Assembly (NCBI GenBank): GCA_034007745.1
Contig: JAVEQI010000006.1
Location: 1 to 64,000, forward strand
Direction: 5' to 3'
DNA: 64,000 nucleotides
Origin: Desulforapulum sp034007745
Lineage (GTDB): Bacteria > Desulfobacterota > Desulfobacteria > Desulfobacterales > Desulfobacteraceae
A program made the position numbers and the translations under genes. This document shows, one piece after another, positions 26,596 through 35,343 of the stretch. The notes under the pieces are model-generated. The model was not told where the DNA came from and ran no database searches. It saw only the letters and a program-made list of their open reading frames with translations. Position 1 is the first letter of the stretch; each line of letters begins with the position of its first letter.

Positions 26596-27406
26596 TCAGT
26601 AATGTAGGCGTTTGTTCATCAGAAAACTCTTTAATCCTCTATCATTTACCGGTTTTAATCGGAGCTTTCGATCAGCCCCCGCATTATTCTTAACCCAGAA
26701 CACCATGACACCGGTCTGGAGTGCAGACAACAGTACAAAATAATAGCCTACCCACAGGGGAAGTCCCATTACCATTGGAGTGGATGAATCCCAGGCCCAG
26801 AAATCCAAGGAAAGCACAAAAACAGCTCCTAACATATAGAAAAAGGGGTCCTTGAAACAGATCCGTCCAGGCGACCGCCCTGAGACCCCCCCGCAATGTA
26901 TAGAGCATTATGATTAAAGTAATGAGAACGCAACCGTATAAATAGGGAAGCCCCACAAGTTCTTCCAGGACATATCCCGCCGCCATGGGCTGCAGGGCAA
27001 GGTATGGAATGGTAAAGATGATCATTATAAGGGCAAAAAGAAACGACAAAAAACGATTGCCGTACAAATCTTCTATCAGTTCGGGTGGTGTCATCAGATT
27101 TTTTTCCAGACCCCTGTGCCAGATTTTACGGCCCAGAATCCAGAAGGTCAGGGCCATGAAACCCGTTCCAAATCCCATGATGGGGAAAAACGCATACCCG
27201 TCAAGATATCCGGCACCGGAAGCTCCAAAAACTGTGAATGCTGAAAAATTGGTGGAAACCATTGTACCAAGAAGCACAAGGGTGCCAAGTTTCCGATCTG
27301 CAAGAAAATAACTTTCAGGTAATGATTTTAAGTGGATTCTGGCAATGAAACCGATAATGAGCACCGTCAAAAAATAGCCTGTCAAAACAGCAATCTTTGT
27401 TATCAT
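26596..27406 (-). pseudogene. Sodium:solute symporter pseudogene, internally deleted and frameshifted
   Basis: From ATG 27406 about 190 residues match the N-terminal five or six helices of the SSF symporter family (ESYFLADRKLGTLVLLGT, NFSAFTVFGASGAGY, LRAVAWTDLFQG). The family has about 500 residues, but here the reading frame is lost near 26840. Another frame continues with LSLDFWAWDSSTPMVMGLP and a second helix, which looks like the small DUF3311-type membrane partner or a C-terminal piece. Most of the transporter is missing, so it should be inactive. Confidence 0.8.
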
Positions 27407-27625
27407 AAATCCTCCTTGTAAACATGTTTTTAAGCGGAAGAGGACCTTGATAATAAAAAAACCACCCCCACACGGTTGGGATGGCTTTTACCTGACATAA
27501 CCTGTTATTGGTTCCTAAATTTCGATTTTACCTGCCAGATATCAACTTTTTCAGCATTTGTCAAAAAAAATCATCGACTATCGATCGTTTTTTCGTGGGA
27601 AATAATATATTAGGGATAACAACCG

Positions 27626-27874
27626 TTAAATTCTTAAATGGAGATTTTCCCCCCTAAAAGAAAGTTTTGCACATCCTCCCCAGTCAGGCATGAGACCTAA
27701 CTTTGTCTCCGAAAAACATATTACTGTGTCAGGATCAATTATGCGCAGATCGCACCTCAGGGCAAGTTCAGCGCCGCCGCCATAGGCACTGCCAATCAAT
27801 GCTGCTATGACAGGTAACGGAAGGTTTACAAAACTGTCAACTGCTTTTTGATTGGTGGCGAGGAATTGGAGCAA
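27626..27874 (-). pseudogene. Enoyl-CoA hydratase/isomerase family fragment
   Basis: About 70 codons carry the crotonase core: LPLPVIAALIGSAYGGGAEL (oxyanion-hole loop), LRCDLRI and FSETKLGLMPDWGG. The frame has no proper start; the first 60 residues and everything after the GG(C)AKL position are missing or shifted. The surroundings (27407-27625 and 27875-28045) show no other recognisable piece. It is a remnant of a roughly 260-residue enzyme. Confidence 0.8.
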
Positions 27875-28045
27875 ATCCTGAAGAGCAAATTATCGATACT
27901 GCCAATACTGGCATTTCCGATAATTTATAATATTCAGGTGCTGACCAGAAGCTGAAAAAAACGGGAAACAATAAAAACGTTTCACCGAAAAAGCGGGAGA
28001 ACGCTTGACAGACAGAGGGGAGGGACCATGGCGATTGCTATATGA

Positions 28046-28480
28046 TCATTCGTACTTGCACCCATTGTGTTTAAGCCACCCGCCTATATGCCGACCGCCA
28101 GGATCATGGTGTGTCCAGTGAACAATGCCGCCTTTAGAATTCCATTTGTATTCCCCGAAGAACTCTACCTTATCACCTTTTTTCAAAGTTTTTATTTTAG
28201 GGGCCAGATCAATGTTGTGTGCAACCAAAAGAGTTTGACCGGAAGACAGACCTATAACGAATCTCTGGTGACGACTACCTTTATTATCATCACTGAGTAT
28301 ATGGCTGACACTGCCAGATCCGCTCACCTGTACATTGCTTAACTGATTCTGATATGCGTCAGCAACCGAATTGCCGCGTTGTATATTTTCACCAGTAAAA
28401 ACGGAAATGACATCCTGGTTCGTTTGTATATACCCGTAAATTCCAATAGCGATCAATACCACAATAAATATTTTTTTCAT
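28046..28480 (-). CDS. DUF3465 family small exported or anchored protein
   Basis: A 144-residue protein from ATG 28480, after GGGGGCC; the upstream frame is probably untranslated. A basic start and a hydrophobic segment (IFIVVLIAIGIYGYI) form a signal anchor. The rest has the DUF3465 pattern: RHQRFVIGLSSGQTLLVAHNIDLA, KKGDKVEFFGEY and WTHHDPGGRHIGGWL. The family looks like a small OB-fold domain facing the periplasm; its function is unknown. It stands alone in a region of gene remnants. Confidence 0.8.
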   Translation of the reverse strand: MKKIFIVVLIAIGIYGYIQTNQDVISVFTGENIQRGNSVADAYQNQLSNVQVSGSGSVSHILSDDNKGSRHQRFVIGLSSGQTLLVAHNIDLAPKIKTLKKGDKVEFFGEYKWNSKGGIVHWTHHDPGGRHIGGWLKHNGCKYE

Positions 28481-28552
28481 TTGGCCCCCGTATACTTCGT
28501 GTTCCATGTAACCCACACGTCCTGGCGGACAGAACAAAGTATGAAACACGAT

Positions 28553-28590
28553 AACAGTTAGCTGTTAGCTTAGAGCTAAATGCTAAAAGT
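28553..28590. repeat. Heptamer repeats
   Basis: CAGTTAGCTGTTAGCTTAG is followed by AGCTAAATGCTAAAAG. Same family as at 17477 and 24059. It lies upstream of the DUF3465 gene on the opposite side of the remnant at 28675. Confidence 0.75.
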
Positions 28591-28674
28591 TGTTTCTTAT
28601 AAATTGATGCTGAAAACTGCCAAGACTTATGGCTTTAAACCATGTTTCGTCAAGGCTTAATGTCAAAATCAAGG

Positions 28675-28713
28675 TTTGCCCCCATGCTCGGAAAGGGGAT
28701 CTACTGCAAATAA
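28675..28713 (+). pseudogene. Short remnant resembling the C-terminus of the GNAT fusion protein
   Basis: The codons FAPMLGKGIYCK followed by TAA resemble the last residues of the fusion protein at 24141-26381 (YAPGDGKAIYCK and stop). Nothing of the domain survives upstream. It may be the tail of a lost paralogue. The match is short, so chance cannot be excluded. Confidence 0.4.
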
Positions 28714-28749
28714 ACTTGTAAAACTGTTCGGTTGTGGTAAAAAGACACC

Positions 28750-29448
28750 ATGATTCTTAAACTTTTAAAAATTTTTCTGGCCCCCGTGCTGATACACCAG
28801 GGGAAAAAGATGGCCAGGGAAACACCGAGACTTCCCGAGGCCAAGGGTCTGCGAAAAGGGATCCAGGGAAGCGGTGAACGACAAATCCGCTTGCTGATCC
28901 TTGGAGACTCGGCCGCAGCAGGCGTAGGCGTTGACCACCAGGACCAGGCCCTTTCAGGTCAGATCCTTGCCTGCTTTGGCCCCCAATACACGGTAGCCTG
29001 GGAGTTGATCGCAAAAACCGGAGCCACCACGGCCGGAACCATCAAACATATAAAACCCCTGCCCCCGGCGACATTTGATTATGTCGTCACATCCCTGGGA
29101 GTCAACGATGTCAAACGAGGTGTACCTGCGGACAAATGGGCAGAGCAGCAGAAAACATTAATTGCCCTCCTGGGTGACCGGTTCAAGGTCCGCCGGTTTA
29201 TCATCTCTGCCGTGCCGCCCATGGAACTGTTTCCCGCCATTCCCTGGCCGTTAAACTGGTACCTTGGCCTGTGTGCAGCACGTATGAATAAGACAATCAA
29301 AAAATGGTTAAAGACCCAGCCCGATTGCGAATTCATGGAGTTCAACCTGCCCATGGATCCATCCCTCATGGCCTATGACGGTTTTCATCCAGGCCCTCGT
29401 CTCCACACCATCTGGGCAAAGGAAATATTTAACAGGATTGATAAATGA
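28750..29448 (+). CDS. SGNH/GDSL-type hydrolase
   Basis: A 232-residue protein. The SGNH blocks are visible: GDSAAAGVGV (catalytic Ser), the TGATTAG region, SLGVNDVKRG (Asn), and AYDGFHPG (Asp and His). The first 20 residues are hydrophobic (LLKIFLAPVLI), so it may be membrane-attached. Members cleave esters or thioesters, often of lipids or cell-wall acetyl groups; the substrate here is unknown. The stop overlaps the start of the YccF gene by four bases. Confidence 0.85.
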   Translation: MILKLLKIFLAPVLIHQGKKMARETPRLPEAKGLRKGIQGSGERQIRLLILGDSAAAGVGVDHQDQALSGQILACFGPQYTVAWELIAKTGATTAGTIKHIKPLPPATFDYVVTSLGVNDVKRGVPADKWAEQQKTLIALLGDRFKVRRFIISAVPPMELFPAIPWPLNWYLGLCAARMNKTIKKWLKTQPDCEFMEFNLPMDPSLMAYDGFHPGPRLHTIWAKEIFNRIDK

Positions 29449-29831
29449 TACTGATACTCAACATTCTATGGTTCATATTTGGCGGGGGTTTTATAGCGTG
29501 GCTGTCCTGGCTCTTGCTCGGAGGCCTTCTCTTTATTACCGTTGCAGGAATTCCCTTTGCCTACGCCGCCTTCAGGATTGCAGGATTTGCCGCATTCCCC
29601 TTTGGCAAAGAGCTTGTGGATGTAAGAATTCTGGGGGAACAACGGATTGTCGGTACCTCCCTTGCCAATTTTCTGTGGATTATACTGGCCGGGATCTGGC
29701 TTGCAATTTCCCACATCCTCGCCGGAATTTCCCTTTGCCTGACCATAATCGGAATTCCCTTTGGGTTTGCCCACTTCAAGCTTGCCGGAGTATGCTTTGC
29801 TCCCCTTGGCAAGAAACCTGTGCCCAGATAA
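29445..29831 (+). CDS. YccF-domain inner membrane protein
   Basis: A 128-residue protein with two copies of the YccF (DUF307) unit. Each is made of a hydrophobic helix, then GIPFAYAAFRIAGFAAFPFG in the first and GIPFGFAHFKLAGVCFAPLG in the second. There are four hydrophobic segments. The function of the family is unknown. It overlaps the hydrolase gene by ATGA and is probably translated with it. Confidence 0.88.
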   Translation: MILILNILWFIFGGGFIAWLSWLLLGGLLFITVAGIPFAYAAFRIAGFAAFPFGKELVDVRILGEQRIVGTSLANFLWIILAGIWLAISHILAGISLCLTIIGIPFGFAHFKLAGVCFAPLGKKPVPR

Positions 29832-29892
29832 GGATAGGGAGCTTCCAGGCCTTGATGATAATGTGAACCATTTGTCATAATTAGTGTTTGAA

Positions 29893-30000
29893 CGAAAACT
29901 CACCCATCTGCTGCGTTGCTGCAAAATTCTGAAATCCTCACGTACAGCAGTACGCTCCGGTTTCAAAATTTTTTGCGCCTTGCATATGGGCGAGTTTTCG
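29893..30000. repeat. 108-bp imperfect palindromic intergenic element
   Basis: The ends CGAAAACTCACCCAT (29893-29907) and ATGGGCGAGTTTTCG (29986-30000) are nearly perfect inverted repeats. Near the middle GTAC AGCA GTAC makes a second palindrome, and the arms between can also pair in part. No coding frame is visible. A further copy of the end (CGAGTTTTCGG) lies at 30008-30018. It has the shape of a small non-autonomous element or a large structured repeat; the 311-bp gap around it (29832-30142) holds no gene. Confidence 0.7.
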
Positions 30001-30112
30001 CCCAAATACGAGTTTTCGGTCAGCCACTAATTAACGGTTCGACGGGGGTCTGCGTTATTGGAGACTCAATCTTTTGTCAGTCCAGAAAGGCGACCCCAGG
30101 GGATCGCCCTAT

Positions 30113-30146
30113 ATTAAATCAGAAATTAAATCAGAAATTAAATCAG
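30113..30146. repeat. Tandem 12-bp repeat, 2.8 copies
   Basis: The unit ATTAAATCAGAA occurs twice in full and once as ATTAAATCAG. It borders and slightly overlaps the stop codon of the minus-strand gene ending at 30143. Confidence 0.9.
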
Positions 30147-31126
30147 TTGAAATATTTCATGAACTGCACACGTTCATAAACTGCAGGATCATCTGCCTTA
30201 GCCTGACTTAGCTTCCCCCTGAACTCTTGAATGGTATTATACTTATGTGCCTTCATCCAGGTTTCCAGAGTCTGAATTACATCCTTAATGTATGGGATCT
30301 TGTTTTTATATAATGCAGACACCATCTGCACAGCCTGGGCACCTGCCAGGATCTGTTTGATAACGCCTTCACCATCATGAATTCCCGATGAGGCTGCAAG
30401 ATCACATTCAACTCTCTGGGACATGATGGCGATCCAGCGCAGGGACTGTGCTATATCGGAAGGAGCGCTGAAAACAAACGAGGGTTTTATTGTTAATTTT
30501 TCAATATCAATATCCGGGCTGAAAAAACGATTAAATAGAACAATTCCGGAAACTCCCGAATTTGAAAGTCTCTGGATCATGTGCCCAAGGTTTGAAAAGT
30601 AGTAGCTGATTTTAAGAGATGCGGGTATTGAAATCGCTTTGACAAGCTTCTCCACTATTTCAAAATACATCTCATCCTGTTTCCGGGTGCTTCTTTTAAA
30701 ATCAGACGGCAGGAAAAACATGTTTAATTCAATTGCATCAGCCCCTACAGCTTCAATTCTCTTTGCAAAATCAATCCACTCATAGGAATAAACACAGTTA
30801 ATACTGGCAATGACTGGAATGGATGTTTTTGCCTTTGCACCTTGAATCAGATCAATATAGGCATTCAGTTTTTTCCCCCTTAAATGGAAATCAAAATAAT
30901 CAAACTGCTCCAGGCTGACACCATCCTTTTCTGCCTCCTTGATAACAGCGTCGTACTCAAAAAAAATTTCTTCTTCAAAAATCGATTTTAACACCACTGC
31001 ACCGGCACCCACCTCCTCGATTTTTTGAATCTTTTCAACAGAATCGGTTAACCCGGAGCTGCCGACAATGATTGGATTTCTAAGGTTTAATCCTAAATAC
31101 CTGGTTGAAAGATCTACCATTTTCAT
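30143..31126 (-). CDS. Dihydroorotate dehydrogenase-like FMN protein
   Basis: A 327-residue TIM-barrel protein. The N-terminal STRYLGLNLRNPIIVGSSGL is typical of dihydroorotate dehydrogenase-like proteins of class 1. PVIASINC, AIELNMFF and ASSGIHDGEGVIKQILAGA are the usual FMN and phosphate-binding positions. The family group to which it belongs (PyrD-like, often near redox enzymes in anaerobes) is broader than true PyrD, so its substrate is open. No pyr gene is nearby. Confidence 0.82.
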   Translation of the reverse strand: MKMVDLSTRYLGLNLRNPIIVGSSGLTDSVEKIQKIEEVGAGAVVLKSIFEEEIFFEYDAVIKEAEKDGVSLEQFDYFDFHLRGKKLNAYIDLIQGAKAKTSIPVIASINCVYSYEWIDFAKRIEAVGADAIELNMFFLPSDFKRSTRKQDEMYFEIVEKLVKAISIPASLKISYYFSNLGHMIQRLSNSGVSGIVLFNRFFSPDIDIEKLTIKPSFVFSAPSDIAQSLRWIAIMSQRVECDLAASSGIHDGEGVIKQILAGAQAVQMVSALYKNKIPYIKDVIQTLETWMKAHKYNTIQEFRGKLSQAKADDPAVYERVQFMKYFN

Positions 31127-31384
31127 ACCTCCGTCATTTAAAATTACAGTGCCAAACTCAACTTCAGGTGATTGTAAAGGTAGTTAATTGAAAAAAACAC
31201 GCTGCGACATAAAAGGTGCCGACGAACTTCACAGTTTTTGGTGTTATTTTGTCAAAGCAAGCAAACCGACTAAAAAGAATTCGTCAATGTGAACACTACC
31301 TTTTCTAATTTAAAAAATCAAATCAAATTGGCCCCAGATTTACCATTAAAATCTGGATCGCAACCTCTTAACAGGCCAGGGCAA

Positions 31385-31987
31385 TCAGTTAATTTTGAGA
31401 AAATTCTGAATGCCGGTAAAAATTATCTGGGCTGCAATGGCTGCGACAAAAAGCCCGGTGATTTTGGGAAGTATCACTAGACCCTGATCTCCGATCAAAC
31501 GTTTTACTGCGGATGAAAGGTAGAGAAGCACCCCCAGGGAAATAACGGCAAGAAAAAGCGCACCGGCAATCATAATTTTTTCCACCAGCGAACCTGCCTC
31601 GGCCCCCATGACCAAAAGTACACCTATAACCCCGGGTCCCACTGTCATGGGCATGGCAAGGGGAACTACGGCAATATCCCGGTTATTTGACTGACTTGCC
31701 ATATCGTCCTTGTCGGCCAGCATGGACAGGGCCGAAAGGAACAAAATGGTGCCAGCCCCGATCCTGAAAGCGTCAAGGGTTATGCCGAACAGATCAAAGA
31801 TATATTTACCAAACAGATAGATCACGAACGAGCTGATCATAACGGCAATGGTAACCCTTATGGCAATCCGCTTTTTTTCAAAATCCTGGAAATCCCTGGT
31901 AAGCGAGAGGAATGCAGAGAGCACAAAAAAGGGGGTAAAGATGATAAAGATCTTCAAATAATAGTTGATTAATGTCTCTATTTCCAC
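31385..31987 (-). CDS. MarC family integral membrane protein
   Basis: A 200-residue protein with six hydrophobic helices. DKDDMASQSNNRDIAVVPLA followed by MPMTVGPGVIGVLL is the usual MarC central motif. Members are inner-membrane proteins of unsettled function. The gene lies upstream of nothing on its strand; the 258 bp between it and the next gene (31127-31384) show no clear element. Confidence 0.88.
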   Translation of the reverse strand: MEIETLINYYLKIFIIFTPFFVLSAFLSLTRDFQDFEKKRIAIRVTIAVMISSFVIYLFGKYIFDLFGITLDAFRIGAGTILFLSALSMLADKDDMASQSNNRDIAVVPLAMPMTVGPGVIGVLLVMGAEAGSLVEKIMIAGALFLAVISLGVLLYLSSAVKRLIGDQGLVILPKITGLFVAAIAAQIIFTGIQNFLKIN

Positions 31988-32091
31988 AGTATATTATTTC
32001 CTGTTTTTCCGGTAATCGCTGGGCAGAGCATTTGCCATGACAGTGAGAAAAACAATGTGTATAAAGGGAGTGTAAAAATCCAAACCAAAGG

Positions 32092-32130
32092 AAAAGGGCT
32101 TTCAGAGCATTTTGCTCTGAAAGCCCTTTT
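32092..32130 (-). terminator. Perfect 18-bp hairpin terminator after tRNA-Phe
   Basis: The arms at 32092-32109 and 32113-32130 are exact reverse complements with a three-base loop. The outer end of the stem is AAAA/TTTT, so the minus-strand transcript ends with the four U residues. It begins six bases after the tRNA CCA end. Confidence 0.85.
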
Positions 32131-32135
32131 AAAAA

Positions 32136-32211
32136 TGGTGCCCAGGGACGGAATCGAACCGCCGACACGGGGATTTTCAGTCTCCTGCTCTACCGACTGA
32201 GCTACCTAGGC
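32136..32211 (-). tRNA. tRNA-Phe (anticodon GAA)
   Basis: 76 bases on the minus strand that begin GCCTAGGTAGCTCAGTCGGT and end with an encoded CCA. The D-arm, anticodon arm and the T-loop GGTTCGATTCC are complete, and the acceptor arm pairs. The anticodon GAA is at 32178-32176. Confidence 0.97.
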
Positions 32212-32286
32212 TTAATTCAAACCTGTCCTATATATTTAATTTAGCGACTGATGTCAAGGATAAGTTAACCATCCCCGCAATTCCCG

Positions 32287-33993
32287 TCAGGGAATGCGGC
32301 AGAGATTGCAGAGATTACAGTCGATCATGGGGCAGTCCGGGGTGATTTTTTTGGTTTTTGCCCTTTGGTATTCCCGCCAGAGGAACCCCCGTTTGAGACC
32401 TGTGTCAACTATTTCCCAGGGAAAAACCTCATCCCCATTGCGCTCGGTATGAACAATGGCCTCGCAATATCCATCTGCGTTCTTCAGGGCTCTTGACCAC
32501 CCGTTCCTTGCGGCATCCTCGAGGATGTCTGCCACAGGCCGACCTCCCCTGGAAAGAAGGGCGTTGATCCTTGCCATCCTCAAAGACTCCCATTTAAGAC
32601 GTATGTTGGGCATCTTTTTCAGACCATCCTGGACAATCTTGAGCCTCTTTTTAAGCAGGGTAATTTTTGCCATGGGGGCCCATTGGAAAGGGGTGGCGGG
32701 CTTTGGAATAAATGGGTTGATGCTCAGGGAAAGGGTTCCGATTTTCTGCTTTTTCCGGCTGGCACGGACAAACGCCTCCAGGATCTTCCCGGTGAGGGTT
32801 ACGATAGCCCGGACATCCCCGTCGTTTTCAAAGGGAAGCCCTATCATATAGTAGAGCTTGAGATTTATGATCCCGGCTCCTACCAGCCGCTCGGCCGCAG
32901 AGAGAAGATCTGTTTCGCCGATCTTTTTATTGATGATGGCCCGCATTCTTTCAGACCCTGCCTCCGGGGCTATGGTGGCGGTCTTGACCCCGGATCTCTG
33001 GAGGGTTGCGATGAGTTCATCGGTCAGGGCATCGGCCCTTAACGAACTGAAGGAGATTGAGAGATCCTCGGCAATCCCCCTGGCACAAATGGCGTTGATG
33101 GCCGGGTGGTCCGAAACAGCGGCACTCACAAGCCCGACCCTGGGGGTCAGCTTCTTTGCCTCTTCAAGGGCACGGGCAACGACATCCTCGGGATAGAACC
33201 TTGGGGGCCGGTAGATGAACCCTGCGCTGCAAAACCTGCAACCATGGTGGCAGCCCCTGCCGGTTTCGATCAAAAAGGTGTTTTTAAAGGCCGTATCCGA
33301 TGTGAGAACCCGGGTGGTGCAGATCTGTTCGAGTTTCTGGACCCGCCTGACCCTTATCCTTTGGGGGGCAAGGTCATTGAGTGTTTCCATGCCGGCAAAT
33401 TCACCATCCCTGCCAACACTCTCAGCATACCAGGACGGCACATACACCCCTTGAACGGTTGAAGCCAATTGCTCAAAGAGCCTGTGCCTTGGGACCTGGG
33501 GGGAGTAAACTCCAAAAAACTGAGGTATCAAAAGCTCAGCCTCGCCGAGGAGCATAAGATCCATGAACGGAGCCAGGGGTTCGGGATTCAAATAAACGGC
33601 CACTCCCCCAGCCGCCAAAAGGGGCTGGGTTTCATTCCGATCGGCAGCCCGCAGGGGAATGCCGGACCTTTCGAGCATGGAGATAAGATTCAGGTAATCA
33701 TTCTCAAACGACACGGAAAAAAAGATTATATCAAAACCTGCAAGTCCCCTGTTACTCTCCACACTCCTGGGTGCAGCTCTTGGGTCGTCTGGCAAAAAAA
33801 CCCGTTCGGCCGCCACCTGATCAAGATCATTTATCAACCCGTACACTGCCTGGAATCCAAGGCTGGACATGCCTGCCTGATAGGTGTTGGGATACACCAG
33901 GGCGGTTCGAATCAATCCCTTCTGTCCCTTGACAATGCTTCCGATTTCAAGGCGTACATTCCCCCTCCTGGCGTGCCTTGACCCGTCTGCCAT
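32287..33993 (-). CDS. TIGR03960-like radical SAM protein
   Basis: A 568-residue protein. The radical SAM motif is GRGCHHGCRFCSAGF, with the three cysteines. The front part (IRTALVYPNTYQAGMSSLGF) looks like a degenerate cobalamin-binding-type domain as in YgiQ and RimO relatives, and the C-terminus has a Cys-rich end (CPMIDCNLCNLC). TIGR03960 proteins are often next to a TIGR03936 partner and ribonuclease G; here the neighbour is ftsZ, three bases upstream of the start. The reaction is unknown; RNA modification is one proposal for the group. Confidence 0.82.
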   Translation of the reverse strand: MADGSRHARRGNVRLEIGSIVKGQKGLIRTALVYPNTYQAGMSSLGFQAVYGLINDLDQVAAERVFLPDDPRAAPRSVESNRGLAGFDIIFFSVSFENDYLNLISMLERSGIPLRAADRNETQPLLAAGGVAVYLNPEPLAPFMDLMLLGEAELLIPQFFGVYSPQVPRHRLFEQLASTVQGVYVPSWYAESVGRDGEFAGMETLNDLAPQRIRVRRVQKLEQICTTRVLTSDTAFKNTFLIETGRGCHHGCRFCSAGFIYRPPRFYPEDVVARALEEAKKLTPRVGLVSAAVSDHPAINAICARGIAEDLSISFSSLRADALTDELIATLQRSGVKTATIAPEAGSERMRAIINKKIGETDLLSAAERLVGAGIINLKLYYMIGLPFENDGDVRAIVTLTGKILEAFVRASRKKQKIGTLSLSINPFIPKPATPFQWAPMAKITLLKKRLKIVQDGLKKMPNIRLKWESLRMARINALLSRGGRPVADILEDAARNGWSRALKNADGYCEAIVHTERNGDEVFPWEIVDTGLKRGFLWREYQRAKTKKITPDCPMIDCNLCNLCRIP

Positions 33994-33996
33994 GTA

Positions 33997-35223
33997 TCAG
34001 TCTGCCTGGCGCCGCAAAAAAGTGGGAATCTCCAGGTCTTCCCTGTCCATGGACAGTCCGCGATATGCATTTCTGCCATCCTCACCAACCACCTTTTTCT
34101 GCCTGACCATTACGGGTTCTTCGATTTCATTCCAGTTTTGAAGTTCTTCCTGAGTCGGCTCCCTGAGTTTTCCCCTTACAAAGGTATCCTCCTGACCAAA
34201 GGTCCTGGCAGACCTGACCTTTGGTCGTGCAGAATCAATGCTGTGGACGTTCTTTGCCTGTCGCTCGCCGCCGCCGATACCCGTTGCAATAACGGTTACA
34301 CGCATCTCGTCACCAAGGCTCTCGTCAATTGCCTGGCCCCAGATAATCTCCGCATCATCACCCACCTCCTGGTGAATACGGTCAGACGCCTCGGTCATCT
34401 CATCAAGGGTGAGGTCGCTGGAACAGGTGATGTTCATGAGAACCCCCCTTGCGCCTGCTATGGAGATATCCTCCAGCAACGGATGGGAAATTGCCCTTTC
34501 TGCCGCCTCAACAGCCCTGTTTTCACCCGATGCAATACCGATTCCCATGATGGCCATACCAGCCTTGGACATGGTGGTTCTGACATCGGCAAAGTCAAGA
34601 TTCACAAGACCCGGCAGCATGATAAGATCTGTGATGCCCTTGACCGAATGGTGGAGAACCTCGTCAGCCTTGACAAACATATCTACCATTCTTGCGCCCT
34701 TGCCTGCGATTCCCCTGAGCCGGTCGTTGGGGATGGTAATGACCGTATCGGTGATGTCCCGCAGCCTGTTGATACCTTCCTCAGCCTGGAAAGCCCTTTT
34801 TTTACCCTCAAAGGAAAAGGGCTTTGACACAACAGCCACTGTCAGAATACCCAGTTCCTGGCAGATTTCTGCAATAACCGGAGCTGCACCCGTACCGGTT
34901 CCGCCGCCCAATCCTGCGGTGATGAAAACCATGTGGCTGCCCTCAAGGGCCGCCCTTATCTCATCCATGTTCTCTTGGGCTGCCTCCCTTCCCACTGCGG
35001 GATTGGCACCAGCTCCAAGACCCTGGGTCAGCTCCACCCCAAGCTGAATCTTAAGTTCGGCCCTTGATATTTCAAGGGCCTGGGCATCTGTATTGGCGAC
35101 GATGAACTTCACGCCCTGAAGATTAGCGTCGATCATGTTATTGACCGCATTTCCACCGGCTCCACCAACACCGATAACCTTGATCATTGCAGATTTTTCA
35201 CTCTCTACATAGGAAAAATTCAT
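33997..35223 (-). CDS. ftsZ: Cell division protein FtsZ
   Basis: A 408-residue protein; the ATG at 35223 is preceded by AAGGAGGGGAGT, so the longer frame to 35259 is rejected. The tubulin signature GGGTGTGAAPVIA, the T7 loop (NLDFADVRTTM) and the conserved C-terminal peptide DLEIPTFLRRQAD are present. The latter binds FtsA and other partners. It polymerises with GTP into the division ring. It is the last cell-division gene of the dcw cluster. Confidence 0.98.
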   Translation of the reverse strand: MNFSYVESEKSAMIKVIGVGGAGGNAVNNMIDANLQGVKFIVANTDAQALEISRAELKIQLGVELTQGLGAGANPAVGREAAQENMDEIRAALEGSHMVFITAGLGGGTGTGAAPVIAEICQELGILTVAVVSKPFSFEGKKRAFQAEEGINRLRDITDTVITIPNDRLRGIAGKGARMVDMFVKADEVLHHSVKGITDLIMLPGLVNLDFADVRTTMSKAGMAIMGIGIASGENRAVEAAERAISHPLLEDISIAGARGVLMNITCSSDLTLDEMTEASDRIHQEVGDDAEIIWGQAIDESLGDEMRVTVIATGIGGGERQAKNVHSIDSARPKVRSARTFGQEDTFVRGKLREPTQEELQNWNEIEEPVMVRQKKVVGEDGRNAYRGLSMDREDLEIPTFLRRQAD

Positions 35224-35294
35224 ACTCCCCTCCTTCAAGAAACTTGAAACAAGAGACAAGAAACAAAGTTCCGTCCTAATTCAAGTTTTATACT

Positions 35295-35343
35295 TTGTTG
35301 TGTCCGTGAGGACATGTGGGTTATAAAAAACAGCTGTTAGCTG
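35295..35343 (+). repeat. Dispersed hairpin repeat copy A plus GTTAGCTG heptamers
   Basis: In the ftsA-ftsZ gap, TTGTTGTGTCCGTGAGGACA (from 35295) and GTGGGTTATAA form copy A of a repeat seen also at 19480, 51936 and 53832; TGTCC/GGACA can pair. It is followed by CAGCTGTTAGCTGTTA of the heptamer type, which borders the ftsA stop at 35344. Confidence 0.8.

Noticed and set aside
27460..27625. A possible terminator or second remnant between the symporter and hydratase fragments
   Set aside because: No stable hairpin with T-run and no family match was seen.
31289..31480. Plus-strand frame of 63 codons with a Cys-rich end
   Set aside because: Its end overlaps the MarC gene on the other strand and the rest has no coding character.
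32276..32300. Hairpin CCGCA..TCCC/GGGA..TGCGG at the end of the radical SAM gene as a terminator
   Set aside because: It overlaps the coding end and is not followed by a T-run; could be chance.
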